This document shows, in pieces, positions 45,401 through 54,610 of a stretch of 64,000 nt of DNA; the first letter of the stretch is position 1, and each line of letters begins with the position of its first letter. The position numbers and the translations under genes are program-made. The stretch is from positions 4,588,001-4,652,000 of the forward strand of contig NZ_CP139960.1 in the NCBI RefSeq assembly GCF_034424215.1, read 5' to 3'. The DNA comes from Niabella yanshanensis (GTDB lineage: Bacteria > Bacteroidota > Bacteroidia > Chitinophagales > Chitinophagaceae). The notes beneath the pieces are model-generated. The model made no database searches, was not told the DNA's origin, and saw only the letters and a list, made by a program, of their open reading frames with translations.

Positions 45401-45558
45401 TTTCGTTAAACGGAAGCAACCTTTTCCTCTTAAAAAATTACATAGGGTATGATCCCGAAGTAAATACCAGCGGTACTTCTTCCACGCTGCGTCGTATAGA
45501 CAACGGTTCATTTCCTCCGAACAGGACTCTCACTTTTACTGCAGAACTTAAATTTTAG
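42418..45558 (+). CDS. SusC-like TonB-dependent outer-membrane transporter
   Basis: 1046 residues. Signal peptide (ending LFAQ, about 30), CarboxypepD_reg-like domain (about 33-115, VKGQVKDENNTPLAGVTVV), TonB box region, plug (about 130-235, with IPITRVDQMLAGRIAG and GSRGANGVIIITTKGG), and a 22-strand-type barrel to the end. No STN signalling domain lies before the carboxypeptidase-like domain, although an ECF sigma/FecR pair is next door. It imports an oligosaccharide with its SusD lid encoded 5 nt downstream. Confidence 0.96.
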   Translation: MSLFKPGLKKIPQIFCIIFLLSGHAQLFAQQQAVVKGQVKDENNTPLAGVTVVAVNTQAKVTTGTKTDSSGMFQFSNLTLGGPYSFEVSYVGYEPQTLIGYTLKTSSDVSLLIDLKPVERSLDQVVAIGYGTVKKTDLTGAVSTVRMQDLQNIPITRVDQMLAGRIAGAEFMSTDGTPGSGTTVRIRGTRSISASNEPLYVVDGVMDGINNLNDLNPSDIAGISVLKDASATAIYGSRGANGVIIITTKGGVDRGGKTDFNFKVSRGFAEMPGYLDLMNATEFAQLMNDRFYLASTANQTKPLEDYPYPDPLSLGEGTDWQKTITRRAPFSSYLLSASGGNKNTRYYLSGGYDDAQGVIINTGMKRFQFRLNLDQTFSKYAKTGVRMAYSNTKQEQPLRYLGAYNNWSVSFTSVAPVVPVYNPDGTLNSWNSQNYSGGVSDLPMHEVTMRKNTTGTGTMNTMLYLDLMPVEGVVAHSSVSYSKSDINTDALILSTMPSRAATGNATSKSISQNDNILNENTLTYKHSFKSGHNLDAMYGFTVQKQNFYRIGVTGSGYYSDETALWDIGSIPNKANLGVSGAKELQTRMSHLARVNYNYAEKYYLTATLRRDGASNFAANNKWAYFPSAGIRWNVLNESFMKHSGMSELALRLSAGTSGNDAIARYQSLDRLGSTTSGYLFGGTQPVAFYPTGLANSGLKWEKTTTYNAGLDMSLFNKRLNVTLEAYKSNTSDLLLTVQVPTQTGFSSRLMNFGKTSNKGVELTINYDVIRKRDVSWATSLTVAHNQQMVEDIGLVGRVVTSTYTYGAQYMINGYQDGMPLNAIYGFQYAGVWKSQDEITRNATDKQYVSASAAYLSVGRQRYVDQNRDGLMNSDDLVMLGDADPDLYGGWQNTFRYKKAFLSIYLNYSVGGEMYYPGGMFNMTGVYLQNQQQMMVNRYHPVRNPGSDIPRSDSKDDIPNDRFVYDASFLRFKAASIGYTFDLARITASKLKSLALSLNGSNLFLLKNYIGYDPEVNTSGTSSTLRRIDNGSFPPNRTLTFTAELKF

Positions 45559-45563
45559 ATACT

Positions 45564-47069
45564 ATGAAACTAATAAAAATATTTCCACTTGCTGTACTCC
45601 TTATTATTGGAGCAGGTATTAGTAGTTGCAGCAAGTTTCTGGAGGAAAAACCTCAGAGCTTTATTAATGCTAACAACTTTTATCAGACGGAAGCTCAGGC
45701 CGAATCTGCTGTAAACGCCTGTTATTTGAGACTTACCAATATATACAGGGGGTCACTGATGCTTATGACAGAATACACCACAGACCTGGCTTATCTTGGC
45801 GCAGGCGGTGTTGACGAATCTTTTGGAATATCTCCTTCTAACCCCGGATTCGGGGATGATATGTGGACCAATCCCTACAGTGGTATTATGATCTGCAATG
45901 CTACTATTGCCGGTATCCAAAATGCAACAGCTATTGACCCTGCCAAGAAGCCTGCATTGATTGGTGAAGCAGTTACTTTGCGTGCATTATATTATTATAT
46001 ACTTACCTGTACCTTTAAGGATGTTCCTTACTATACAGCCGATGCAAGTGCCAGTTTTGATGCGCTGATGGATGTAGCACAAATGGGCAGGATGCCGGCT
46101 GCGGCTACCAGGGATAGTTTGATCGCTGATCTTCAGAAATGGGCTCCCAGCCTGCCACAAACAAAAAGCTCTTCGATTGCGAATAATAGAATAGGTGCTC
46201 CCTTAGCGTACATGCTGATTGGCAAGCTGGCGCTCTGGAACAAAAGATGGGATGTATGTGTTGATGCCATGCAAAAAATAAAGACGATCTACGGGGCGCT
46301 GTCACAGTACCCCTTAACTGATACCTGGTTTCGATATAAAAACAGGCCCGAATCTATTTTTGAAGTACAGTACTCGGGAACGATTAAAATTTCCAATGTT
46401 GCCACGCAGTTAACGCCGGCAAGGGCTTCCGGAACTTCTTCTGTCTATGATGGCGTTAACATTCCTGAGCTGGGCACTACTACCACTACATTTACTGCAG
46501 CTACACCTTCCGGCTATTTTACTTCGCTTTATGACACTACAGACCCAAGAAGGAATACAACGCTGGCTTATACCTGGAACGGAGTATGGTTCAACCGTCC
46601 CAAATCTAATAATTATACAGGCAAACCATGGCCGGGTCCCAAATTCTGGTGCCCTAACATGAGTTTGCAACAGGATAATAATAACCAGAAAGTTTTTCGT
46701 TATGCCGATGCCCTGCTGATGTTGGCCGAGGCAGCTAATGAAAATGGAGACCAGGAAACAGCAATGTCTGCTATCAACGAAGTAAAAGCCAGAGCTAAGG
46801 CGGGCTTTGTGTTGGCCAGCTATCCGGGTAAAGCGGCGTTTTTAGAAGAGCTGAAAAAAGAGCGTGCAAGAGAACTTTTTGGTGAGTATGGCCGCAAATG
46901 GGATTTAGTGCGTTGGGGCGATTTCTTTAAAAGCGTAAGCGCCACTACCGCTAATGAAGTGGCAGCTATTAAAACAAATCTGCGTGCTTACCATGAGTAC
47001 TACCCCATACCGCAAGCAGAGGTGGAACGTTCAGGCGGCATATTGACTAATGATGCATACAATAAATAA
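45564..47069 (+). CDS. SusD/RagB-type outer-membrane lipoprotein
   Basis: 501 residues. Lipobox ISSC at about 20, then EEKPQSFINANNFYQTEAQAESAVNACY, the helical SusD N-terminal domain with TPR-like folds, and LKKERARELFGEYGRKWDLVRWGDFF near the C-terminus. It binds glycan at the cell surface and caps the SusC transporter. Adjacent and co-transcribed with SusC. Confidence 0.95.
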   Translation: MKLIKIFPLAVLLIIGAGISSCSKFLEEKPQSFINANNFYQTEAQAESAVNACYLRLTNIYRGSLMLMTEYTTDLAYLGAGGVDESFGISPSNPGFGDDMWTNPYSGIMICNATIAGIQNATAIDPAKKPALIGEAVTLRALYYYILTCTFKDVPYYTADASASFDALMDVAQMGRMPAAATRDSLIADLQKWAPSLPQTKSSSIANNRIGAPLAYMLIGKLALWNKRWDVCVDAMQKIKTIYGALSQYPLTDTWFRYKNRPESIFEVQYSGTIKISNVATQLTPARASGTSSVYDGVNIPELGTTTTTFTAATPSGYFTSLYDTTDPRRNTTLAYTWNGVWFNRPKSNNYTGKPWPGPKFWCPNMSLQQDNNNQKVFRYADALLMLAEAANENGDQETAMSAINEVKARAKAGFVLASYPGKAAFLEELKKERARELFGEYGRKWDLVRWGDFFKSVSATTANEVAAIKTNLRAYHEYYPIPQAEVERSGGILTNDAYNK

Positions 47070-47081
47070 AAACGACAATTT

Positions 47082-47714
47082 ATGAACCGAATAATATTAG
47101 CTCTTGTTGCAGGCATGCTCCTGGTAACAGGTTGCCAAAAAGAGGATACAACTTTTAATACCGATCTGGCGCTTGACTCAAGGTTTATAATCCTGAATGC
47201 CCCGGCTGATACTACTAAGATTGTGGTGTATTCAGATCATAACTGGACGATGGAGAATAGAGACAACGCACCCTGGGTGATTGTGCAGAAGGGATCAGGT
47301 TCCGGTACCGCCTATGCGATAGTCGAAGTACCCGCTAATACCGATGATTATCCGCGCGCCGCAACATTGGTTTTTAAGGCTGCCGGAAAAATGGATACAC
47401 TTAAGCTTGGACAGAGAGGTTTGATTACTCCCAAAATAGCGATCACAGCGACTGCTGTAGCTCCGGGTGTGGCCGGCGGAACTGTTTCCACGGGTATCGA
47501 TGCCAGCTTACCCCTGAATAAGATGAACCTGGGTTATAGTGGAGACGGTAATACATGGATCTCTGATCTGGAAATCATCGATAATCAGCTCATCTTTAAT
47601 GTGGCGCCTAATTCAACGGCTGCAGCCCGTACAACAAAGATCTACCTGAACTATGTAGATCTGCTGGGGACCATAGCGCGCGATTCGTTGTCAGTAAACC
47701 AGGCAAAGCCTTAA
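47082..47714 (+). CDS. BACON-domain surface lipoprotein
   Basis: 210 residues. Lipobox VTGC (Cys at about 18). A BACON-like immunoglobulin-fold domain (about 30-115: YSDHNWTMENRDNAPWVIVQ, RAATLVFKAAGKMDTLKLGQRG) is followed by a second beta domain. Such proteins sit after SusD in PULs as spacer or glycan-binding surface modules. Twelve nt after SusD. Confidence 0.82.
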   Translation: MNRIILALVAGMLLVTGCQKEDTTFNTDLALDSRFIILNAPADTTKIVVYSDHNWTMENRDNAPWVIVQKGSGSGTAYAIVEVPANTDDYPRAATLVFKAAGKMDTLKLGQRGLITPKIAITATAVAPGVAGGTVSTGIDASLPLNKMNLGYSGDGNTWISDLEIIDNQLIFNVAPNSTAAARTTKIYLNYVDLLGTIARDSLSVNQAKP

Positions 47715-47766
47715 GGTAACAAAGAGCTGGTATTGGCGCTTAAAACGCTATTTAATACTTTTAAGG

Positions 47767-48843
47767 ATGAAAAAAATAATAATTTTACTGGTCTCCGTTA
47801 TTGTTTCGTGTGCGTTACATGCACAACAGCCCGCAAGGCCATCGCTGGTATATACCGATGGTTTTGACCTGAATCTGGTCGGGCAGGCTTTTCCCCTTTC
47901 CAAAAGCTATCATCGGATCGATACGGCGCTGTATCCGGAATTTCCGCCTGTCATTAAAAGATTGCTGACGCATTCGGCCGGGCTGGTGATCAGCTTTAAA
48001 ACTAATAGCCCGCGTATTACGGCTAAATGGTGTGTAACGGATTCAAAGCCTGGAAACAACATGACGCCCATCATGAATAAAGGCCTCGATCTGTATATCA
48101 AACGGGATGGCGTATGGGAATTTGCGGGAGTAGGACGTCCGGAGGGAGCTTGCAACGAGTATGTGTTAGTGCAGCATATGAACAAAGCCGAGAAGGAGTG
48201 CCTGCTATACCTGCCCCTATATGACAAAGTGAAAAGTTTATCCGTTGGGATCGATAGCGGTTACCAGATTACTAAAGGTGAAAATCCTTATACGAAGAAG
48301 AAAGTGGCTTTGTATGGTTCCAGTATTACGCAGGGGGCATCTGCCAGCAGGCCGGGAATGGCTTACCCGGCAAGACTTTCAAGAGATATGGGCATTGACT
48401 TTATCAACCTGGGTTTAAGCGGAAACGGTAAAATGGAAAAGGTAGTTGCCAATATGGTGGCAACCATCCGGGCGGATGCTTTTGTCCTGGATTGTTTTGC
48501 CAATCCCAGTCCTGAAGAAATTACACAGCGAACAGCATATATGGTGAAAGCGATCAGGGCAGCGCATCCGGCTGCGCCGATTATACTGGTACAAACCGGT
48601 CCACGCGAAAGCGGCAATTTTGATTCGGTGATCAACCAGGTGGTCCGGTTAAAAAATGAAAACACAAGGATTGAATTCGAAAAGCTGAAAAAAGAAGGCG
48701 TTCAAAACCTGTATCTCATCAGGGGAGACGAGCTCTTAGGACGCGATCATGAAGGTACAACGGATGGTGTTCATCCCAATGACCTGGGATTTGACCGCAT
48801 GCTACAGGTAATCAAACCAGAAATGGCCAAAATACTTCAATAA
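47767..48843 (+). CDS. Secreted SGNH/GDSL-type hydrolase, probable carbohydrate esterase
   Basis: 358 residues with a signal peptide (ending LHAQ, about 19). N-terminal beta-sandwich (about 25-165), then the SGNH domain: block I YGSSITQGAS (Ser at about 185), block II GLSGNGKM, block III-like DCFANPSPEE and block V TDGVHPNDLGF with Asp and His. Likely removes acetyl or other ester groups from the glycan before depolymerisation. Part of the PUL. Confidence 0.88.
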   Translation: MKKIIILLVSVIVSCALHAQQPARPSLVYTDGFDLNLVGQAFPLSKSYHRIDTALYPEFPPVIKRLLTHSAGLVISFKTNSPRITAKWCVTDSKPGNNMTPIMNKGLDLYIKRDGVWEFAGVGRPEGACNEYVLVQHMNKAEKECLLYLPLYDKVKSLSVGIDSGYQITKGENPYTKKKVALYGSSITQGASASRPGMAYPARLSRDMGIDFINLGLSGNGKMEKVVANMVATIRADAFVLDCFANPSPEEITQRTAYMVKAIRAAHPAAPIILVQTGPRESGNFDSVINQVVRLKNENTRIEFEKLKKEGVQNLYLIRGDELLGRDHEGTTDGVHPNDLGFDRMLQVIKPEMAKILQ

Positions 48844-48862
48844 ACATTTTTATTTCAATTGT

Positions 48863-49810
48863 ATGTCAAAAAAAATTTTTTATTTAACAGTACTGCTGTT
48901 TTGCAGCTGCCTGTTTCATTCAAAAGCCCGGAGCCAGTCCACTCCACAACGATTGAGCCTTGGTTTTTCCATTGGACTGGATAAGATCACTCCTGAAATA
49001 CTAACCAAAGCAAAAGCTAATAGTATTGACTATATCGAAACGTCTATCAATCGCTATATAGATAGTGCCGGTAATTTCCTGTTGACCGACGCTGAAATGA
49101 TCAACAAGGTAAAAGCAGCAAAAAAAATGGCTGATGATGCAGGAATACAAATATGGTCGATACATATGCCTTTTGGCCGGCTGATTGATATTTCCCTGTC
49201 AGATAGCGCAGGACGCCTGAGGGCATTGGGGCTGCATAAAAAAGTATTGGGCTTTTGCAAGATCTTAAAACCAAAGATCATCTTATTTCATCCCAGCTGG
49301 TTCCTGGGGCTTAATGAAAGGGAGTTTCGGAAGGCGCAGATGATAAAATCGGCTGTAGAATTAAATGCAGCAGTTAAAGCCATTAATGCTACGATGGTCG
49401 TAGAGAATATGTTCGGCCCGGAATTATTGCGCGATAAAACACGGGAACGTCCACTTTTTCGTACAGTGGGGGAGTCTGTAGAAATGATGAACAGGCTTCC
49501 CGCTGATATTTACTCGGCAATAGATCTGAATCATATAAAACACCCTGAGAAACTGATCTATGCCATGGGGCCACGCCTCAAGACCTTGCATGTGGCAGAT
49601 GGTACCGATAAGGCAGAAAATCATTTCTTCCCCTGTAGCGGGCAGGGGCATAACGACTGGATAGCTATCTTAACGGCCATTAATGCTGTAGGATACAAAG
49701 GCCCGTTTATGTATGAATGCAAGTATAAGGACGTTATCGAGTTTAAAACCTGTTATGAAAGTTTGTATCAGGCATTTATACAATCTATGAACAAAGCGGA
49801 AAATAAGTAA
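48863..49810 (+). CDS. Secreted xylose-isomerase-like TIM-barrel protein
   Basis: 315 residues with a signal peptide (ending RSQS, about 25). AP-endonuclease-2/xylose-isomerase-like barrel: SIDYIETSINRYI, IQIWSIHMPFGRLIDISL, IILFHPSWF, MVVENMFG, YSAIDLNHIKHPEKL and LHVADGTDKAENHFFPCSGQGHNDW carry the metal-binding Glu, His and Asp. Probably a sugar epimerase or isomerase, unusual in being exported. Co-directional in the PUL. Confidence 0.85.
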   Translation: MSKKIFYLTVLLFCSCLFHSKARSQSTPQRLSLGFSIGLDKITPEILTKAKANSIDYIETSINRYIDSAGNFLLTDAEMINKVKAAKKMADDAGIQIWSIHMPFGRLIDISLSDSAGRLRALGLHKKVLGFCKILKPKIILFHPSWFLGLNEREFRKAQMIKSAVELNAAVKAINATMVVENMFGPELLRDKTRERPLFRTVGESVEMMNRLPADIYSAIDLNHIKHPEKLIYAMGPRLKTLHVADGTDKAENHFFPCSGQGHNDWIAILTAINAVGYKGPFMYECKYKDVIEFKTCYESLYQAFIQSMNKAENK

Positions 49811-49828
49811 GGATCCGATTAAAAAAAT

Positions 49829-50668
49829 ATGAAAAATAAAATAATTTTTTCCTGGTTACTGGTATTGGGTACAATGGTAACAATGGCGCAATCTCCGGAT
49901 GGGCTGCCGCTGAAATTAAGAGTGGGTTCTTATAATGTCGGTCACTTTAACCAGGGTATGAAAGGTGGACTGGAAGCGAAGGGTAAGGAATATTATCCCA
50001 ACAATAAGGAAGTGACAAGCGGTTATATAAAAAAAGAGCTGCAGCGTTGGAAAAAATGGATAGGGGAGCAAAGCCTTGATATTTTTGCAGTACAGGAATG
50101 GAATTATTATTTTGACCGGGATAGTATGTTTATTGCGGGTGACGAATTGCTAAAACCCTACTATGACAATATTTATTTTGGTGATGCACATAGCTGGATC
50201 TACAATGGTATTGCGACGAATTATAAACTAACCAATCTTAGGAAGAAGTATTGGTTCCAGGATTACTATGCATTGATTGGTGATCTCAAAGTGGGTAGCC
50301 AGACGATCCAGGTGATATCGATGCATATTCCCTGGCAGAAGGAGGAACATGCCGCTGCATTGGACTCGATCACTTCAGAATTGGAGAAGTATAAATATTT
50401 TATTTGTTTTGGAGACACGAACGCTTCTGACGCTGAAATCCTGGATTTCAAAAAATCTGGTTTTAATATTGCCAATGGGGGGCCGCAGGGCTGGTTTCCT
50501 ACCAGCTCTACGGTGATATTAGATCGTATGACGGATGGCCCCGATCGTCATATTGATAATATTATTACCAGTAAGAACATCAAGATCATGAATGTTTCGG
50601 CGCCCCACACTACTTTAAACGACCAGGATCACCTGCCCATATTAGCAGATGTTCTTATTACCTGGTAG
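49829..50668 (+). CDS. Secreted endonuclease/exonuclease/phosphatase-family hydrolase
   Basis: 279 residues with a signal peptide (ending TMAQ, about 20). EEP-fold motifs: VGSYNVGHFN, DIFAVQEWNYYFD (metal-binding Glu), FICFGDTNASDAE and HIDNIITSKNIK, and a final DQDHLPILADV. Members cleave phosphodiesters or phosphate esters; the PUL setting suggests removal of a phosphate or similar group from glycan. The exact substrate is unknown. Confidence 0.85.
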   Translation: MKNKIIFSWLLVLGTMVTMAQSPDGLPLKLRVGSYNVGHFNQGMKGGLEAKGKEYYPNNKEVTSGYIKKELQRWKKWIGEQSLDIFAVQEWNYYFDRDSMFIAGDELLKPYYDNIYFGDAHSWIYNGIATNYKLTNLRKKYWFQDYYALIGDLKVGSQTIQVISMHIPWQKEEHAAALDSITSELEKYKYFICFGDTNASDAEILDFKKSGFNIANGGPQGWFPTSSTVILDRMTDGPDRHIDNIITSKNIKIMNVSAPHTTLNDQDHLPILADVLITW

Positions 50669-50816
50669 TCTGAACGGCCAGGCATTCAATAAGTGGCCAA
50701 CCGACACGGCAGGACAGTTGTATATAATTTATGGATATTTTTGTTGGCAGGGTGTTGGTTGAATGTTTCGATATCAATGCCCCGTTTGGTTGCTCACAAT
50801 TATACGATTGTCATAT

Positions 50817-53102
50817 ATGCACAGGATCTTTTTGTTAATCGCTTTAATATTAACGCAGTCTGGTAATGCCCAGCCACCATCAAATTTAACCACCGATTTG
50901 CTGGAACATACGGACAGAGTTTTTTTAGATGGCTATTTGACTACGCTTTCGTTACCTGAAACCCGCACAGCCATTGAACGTTACCAGGTTCCGGCTATAA
51001 GGAATGCCAAGCCCTGTTTGGGTTGGGTAATGAATAATGAAACGCCCAATACGGTGCAGACCGCCTATCGTATATTGATGGCGTCCAGCTGGGAAAAGCT
51101 GATTAAGGATGAAGCAGATGTGTGGGATAGCAGGAAGACCGAAAGCAATAACTCCATTGCTGTTCGTTATGATGGTAGGGCATTAGAGCCCTCAACAGTA
51201 TATTACTGGAAAGTAAAGACATGGGACAATCACGGACAAGAGAGTGTATTCTCCCCCATAAAAAGCTTTATTACCGCCTCTAAACTGGATGGTAAAACGG
51301 CAACTTATCCATTACAAATAACGGATGAATATCCTGTGCAACTATTGCAGGATACAAAGACCCGAACTTTTGTAGATTTTGGCAGAGCGGCTTTTGGAAA
51401 ACTAAAGCTTACACTGAGTTCCAAAACCGGCACAGATACAGTAATTGTTCATTTGGGTGAGCATAGTAACGGATCAAAGGTTGATCGTAAACCCGGGGGG
51501 ACCATTCGTTACGCCGTTTATAAATTGCCATTGATGGCCGGCCAGCATACTTATACCATTAAGTTCAGACCAGATCCCCGGAATACGTTGCCGAAGGGTA
51601 ATGAAAGCGGTGTTGATCCGGTATTGATGCCTGGGTATATAGGAGAAGTGTATCCGTTTCGCTATTGTGAGCTGGAAAACTATTCAGGAAAGGTTAAAGA
51701 CCAGGATGTCGTGCGACAAAGCGTTCATTATCCTTTTAATGACAATGCTGCCACATTTTATTCTTCAGATTCCGTTTTGAATAAGGTTTGGGAGCTTTGT
51801 AAATACTCTATTAAAGCAACGTCTTTTTTAGGAGTCTATGTAGATGGCGACAGGGAACGTATCCCTTACGAAGCAGATGCATTGATCAATCAAATGGGAC
51901 ATTATTATACCGACCGGGAATTTTCGATGGCACGCCATTCTAATGAGTACCTGATTTATAACGCAACCTGGCCAACCGAATGGAATCTGCAAACCCTGAT
52001 AATGGCCTGGGCCGATTACATGCATACAGGCAACCGGCAATCTATCACCAAATGTTATGATGATCTAAGAGCTAAAACATTAATGGCGCTGAAAGAAGAA
52101 AATGGGTTAATATCATCCAGGACAGGGAAGCTAAGTCCTGAATTTTATAAAAGCATTCACTTTAAAGGAAAGAATTTCAGGGACATTGTTGATTGGCCAC
52201 AAACGGGTATCGTAGGTGCTGAGAAGCAGGAGCCTGGCGAATCTGATGGATATGTGATGACTACATATAATACAGTGGTGAACGCCTATCATTACGAAGC
52301 GCTGCAATTAATGAGCCGGATAGCTGGTGTATTAGGAAACATCGCGGATCAGCAGTTATACAGGGCCGAGGCCGAAAAAGTAAAGAAGCAATTTAATGCG
52401 CTTTTACTGAATGTTAAAACCGGCATTTATAAAGATGGTATTGACACGGAGCATAGTTCACTGCACGCGAATATGTTTCCCATGGCTTTTGGAATGGTGC
52501 CGGAGAAGAACAGGCAGGCCGTTTCCGATTTTATAAAATCCAGGAAAATGGCCTGTAGTGTGTACGGCTCTCATTTTTTACTGGAAGCTATTTACAATGC
52601 CAATGATGCTGCGTATGGCCTCGAACTATTGGCATCTACGATGGAACGGAGCTGGTATAATATGATAAGAGTTGGTTCAACCGTTACATTGGAAGCATGG
52701 GATAATAAATACAAGCCCAACCAAGACTGGAATCACGCTTGGGGCGCTGCTCCCGCACATTTGATTCCGCGAAGGTTTTTCGGCATAGAGCCCATAGAGC
52801 CTGGTTTTTCTAAAGTGCGCATCAGGCCGCAGCCCGCCGGTGTTAAAGAAGCAGCTATAAAAGTGCCGACCATTCGTGGAGATATAACTGCCTTATTTAC
52901 TAATCAGCCAGGCGAAAGCTTTTTATTGGAAGTGAACCTTCCTGCTAATACAACTGGCGAGATATGGCTGCCCTTGACAGGAAAGAAAAGTAAATTGCTG
53001 TTGGATGGCAAAGAACGGCAATTTAAAAAGCATGGAGCTTTTGCGATCATCAATGCCGGATCGGGCAAGCATAGCCTTATCATAAAAAATGCCGGTCGGT
53101 AA
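50817..53102 (+). CDS. Alpha-L-rhamnosidase, GH78 type
   Basis: 761 residues from ATG 50817, giving a clean signal peptide (MHRIFLLIALILTQSGNAQ); an ATG 54 nt upstream adds a hydrophilic extension. N-terminal beta domains with VYYWKVKTWDNHGQES, then the (alpha/alpha)6 barrel: YVDGDRERIPYEADALINQ, PTEWNLQTLIMAWADYM, and LEAWDNKYKPNQDWNHAWG, followed by a C-terminal beta domain. Releases rhamnose from glycans; it is the main hydrolase visible in the PUL and indicates a rhamnose-containing substrate. Confidence 0.9.
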   Translation: MHRIFLLIALILTQSGNAQPPSNLTTDLLEHTDRVFLDGYLTTLSLPETRTAIERYQVPAIRNAKPCLGWVMNNETPNTVQTAYRILMASSWEKLIKDEADVWDSRKTESNNSIAVRYDGRALEPSTVYYWKVKTWDNHGQESVFSPIKSFITASKLDGKTATYPLQITDEYPVQLLQDTKTRTFVDFGRAAFGKLKLTLSSKTGTDTVIVHLGEHSNGSKVDRKPGGTIRYAVYKLPLMAGQHTYTIKFRPDPRNTLPKGNESGVDPVLMPGYIGEVYPFRYCELENYSGKVKDQDVVRQSVHYPFNDNAATFYSSDSVLNKVWELCKYSIKATSFLGVYVDGDRERIPYEADALINQMGHYYTDREFSMARHSNEYLIYNATWPTEWNLQTLIMAWADYMHTGNRQSITKCYDDLRAKTLMALKEENGLISSRTGKLSPEFYKSIHFKGKNFRDIVDWPQTGIVGAEKQEPGESDGYVMTTYNTVVNAYHYEALQLMSRIAGVLGNIADQQLYRAEAEKVKKQFNALLLNVKTGIYKDGIDTEHSSLHANMFPMAFGMVPEKNRQAVSDFIKSRKMACSVYGSHFLLEAIYNANDAAYGLELLASTMERSWYNMIRVGSTVTLEAWDNKYKPNQDWNHAWGAAPAHLIPRRFFGIEPIEPGFSKVRIRPQPAGVKEAAIKVPTIRGDITALFTNQPGESFLLEVNLPANTTGEIWLPLTGKKSKLLLDGKERQFKKHGAFAIINAGSGKHSLIIKNAGR

Positions 53103-53264
53103 TTGTTAGGTGTTACTTTTTTTTTAATGCATTAGTGTGGGTGGTTAACTTAAGTGGGAGCTATTCGTTTCAGGTTTATTGAAGTGGCTAAAGGAGAGAT
53201 CACTATTTTTCGTAGCTTGCTGTTTTTCCGGGCTTATTGAAACGTAAATATATCTGAAACCCCA

Positions 53265-53777
53265 ATGAAAGTTAACCCACTCATCGTATATAAAGACATC
53301 TCGTCGCCCGTTGGATTGATCAGGTTGATAGCATCCAATAGGGGTTTAATGGCCGTTTTATGGGAAGGGGAAGATTATACAAGAACTAAATTGCCTGGCG
53401 CTGTTAAGGACGAAGAAGATGCCATACTGGTGGCAGCGCAAAAACAGCTCAAAGAATATTTTGCAAAAGAAAGAAAGGTGTTCGACATACCGCTCGATCT
53501 GCAGGGGACTGAATTCCAGTTAAGCGTTTGGAAAGCATTATTGGATATTCCTTACGGCACTACACAAACCTACAGCGGGCTTGCCCGTCAGCTGGGAGAC
53601 AGTAAAGCAGTACGGGCCGTAGGAGGTGCGCTAAATAAAAACCCTGTTGCGATCATTGTGCCCTGCCACAGGGTAGTAGGTGCATCAGGCAAGCTCGTGG
53701 GTTTTGCAGGTGGTCTTGGAAACAAATCAATTTTATTGGGTATAGAAAATGGCCATAAAATGCCGACACTTTTTTAA
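53265..53777 (+). CDS. ogt: Methylated-DNA-protein cysteine methyltransferase
   Basis: 170 residues. Active-site segment VPCHRVVGA (C134), DNA-binding helix VRAVGGALNKNP, and TEFQLSVWKALLDIPYG. It transfers alkyl groups from O6-alkylguanine to its Cys. The glycosylase gene for alkylated bases follows after 11 nt on the same strand, so the two form an alkylation-repair operon. Confidence 0.95.
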   Translation: MKVNPLIVYKDISSPVGLIRLIASNRGLMAVLWEGEDYTRTKLPGAVKDEEDAILVAAQKQLKEYFAKERKVFDIPLDLQGTEFQLSVWKALLDIPYGTTQTYSGLARQLGDSKAVRAVGGALNKNPVAIIVPCHRVVGASGKLVGFAGGLGNKSILLGIENGHKMPTLF

Positions 53778-53788
53778 TCTCCGGCTAT

Positions 53789-54463
53789 ATGATAAGAGGA
53801 AAATCAAAAGATTTAATCGTAGTGGCGCCCGCATTTAACAGCAGTAATTACCAGGAGATATGTAAGTGGCTGGCCGGCCGGGACAATGACCTGAAGGTAA
53901 TACTGGATACGCATGGTTATCCTCCTATGTGGACAAGGGAAAATAATTTTGAGTCGTTGGTGCATATTATCCTGGAGCAGCAGGTTTCACTGGCTTCCGC
54001 CCTGGCGGCATTGAATAAATTAAAAGAAAAGTTAGGGTACATTACCCCCGAATCCATACTGGGTCTTACTGATGAAGAAATGAGGGCCTGCTTTGTAAGC
54101 CGGCAGAAAATGGGTTATATAAGAGGACTGGCTGTGTCTATAAAAAATAAAGAAATTGATTTAGAAGCTTTTGCTGTCATGCCGGATGAAGAAGTGCGCA
54201 ACAGTTTGGTTGCTTTCAAAGGAATTGGTAACTGGACTGTTGATGTTTACCTGATGTTTTCCCTTCAACGGGCAGATATTTTCCCGGTTGGTGATCTTGC
54301 TGCTGTAAACGCATTAAAACGATTAAAGCGGCTGGATCTTTCAACAACTAAGGAAGCTATTCTGTCAATCACCGAAACCTGGAAGCCGTTTCGGACGGTA
54401 GCCAGTATGATGCTCTGGCATTACTATTTGTCCAATACCAGAAAAAAGAGCATGCCGGTTTGA
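53789..54463 (+). CDS. DNA-3-methyladenine glycosylase (AlkA type, HhH-GPD)
   Basis: 224 residues. N-terminal helical region with SLVHIILEQQVSLASALAAL, helix-hairpin-helix GIGNWTVDVYLMF, catalytic Asp D169 in FPVGDLAAV. No iron-sulphur cluster. It excises alkylated bases; partner of the adjacent Ogt. Confidence 0.93.
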   Translation: MIRGKSKDLIVVAPAFNSSNYQEICKWLAGRDNDLKVILDTHGYPPMWTRENNFESLVHIILEQQVSLASALAALNKLKEKLGYITPESILGLTDEEMRACFVSRQKMGYIRGLAVSIKNKEIDLEAFAVMPDEEVRNSLVAFKGIGNWTVDVYLMFSLQRADIFPVGDLAAVNALKRLKRLDLSTTKEAILSITETWKPFRTVASMMLWHYYLSNTRKKSMPV

Positions 54464-54610
54464 TCAGGAATATATTTAGAAAATATTGAACGGATTACCT
54501 AAAACGATAACGCTGACCGGTCAGATTGAGGTATACAAAAGCTAACCACTGTATTAGGTCCCCTTTGTATTGTTTTCCTTCGAGTCAATGACAGGATTTA
54601 GAAACAGGAA

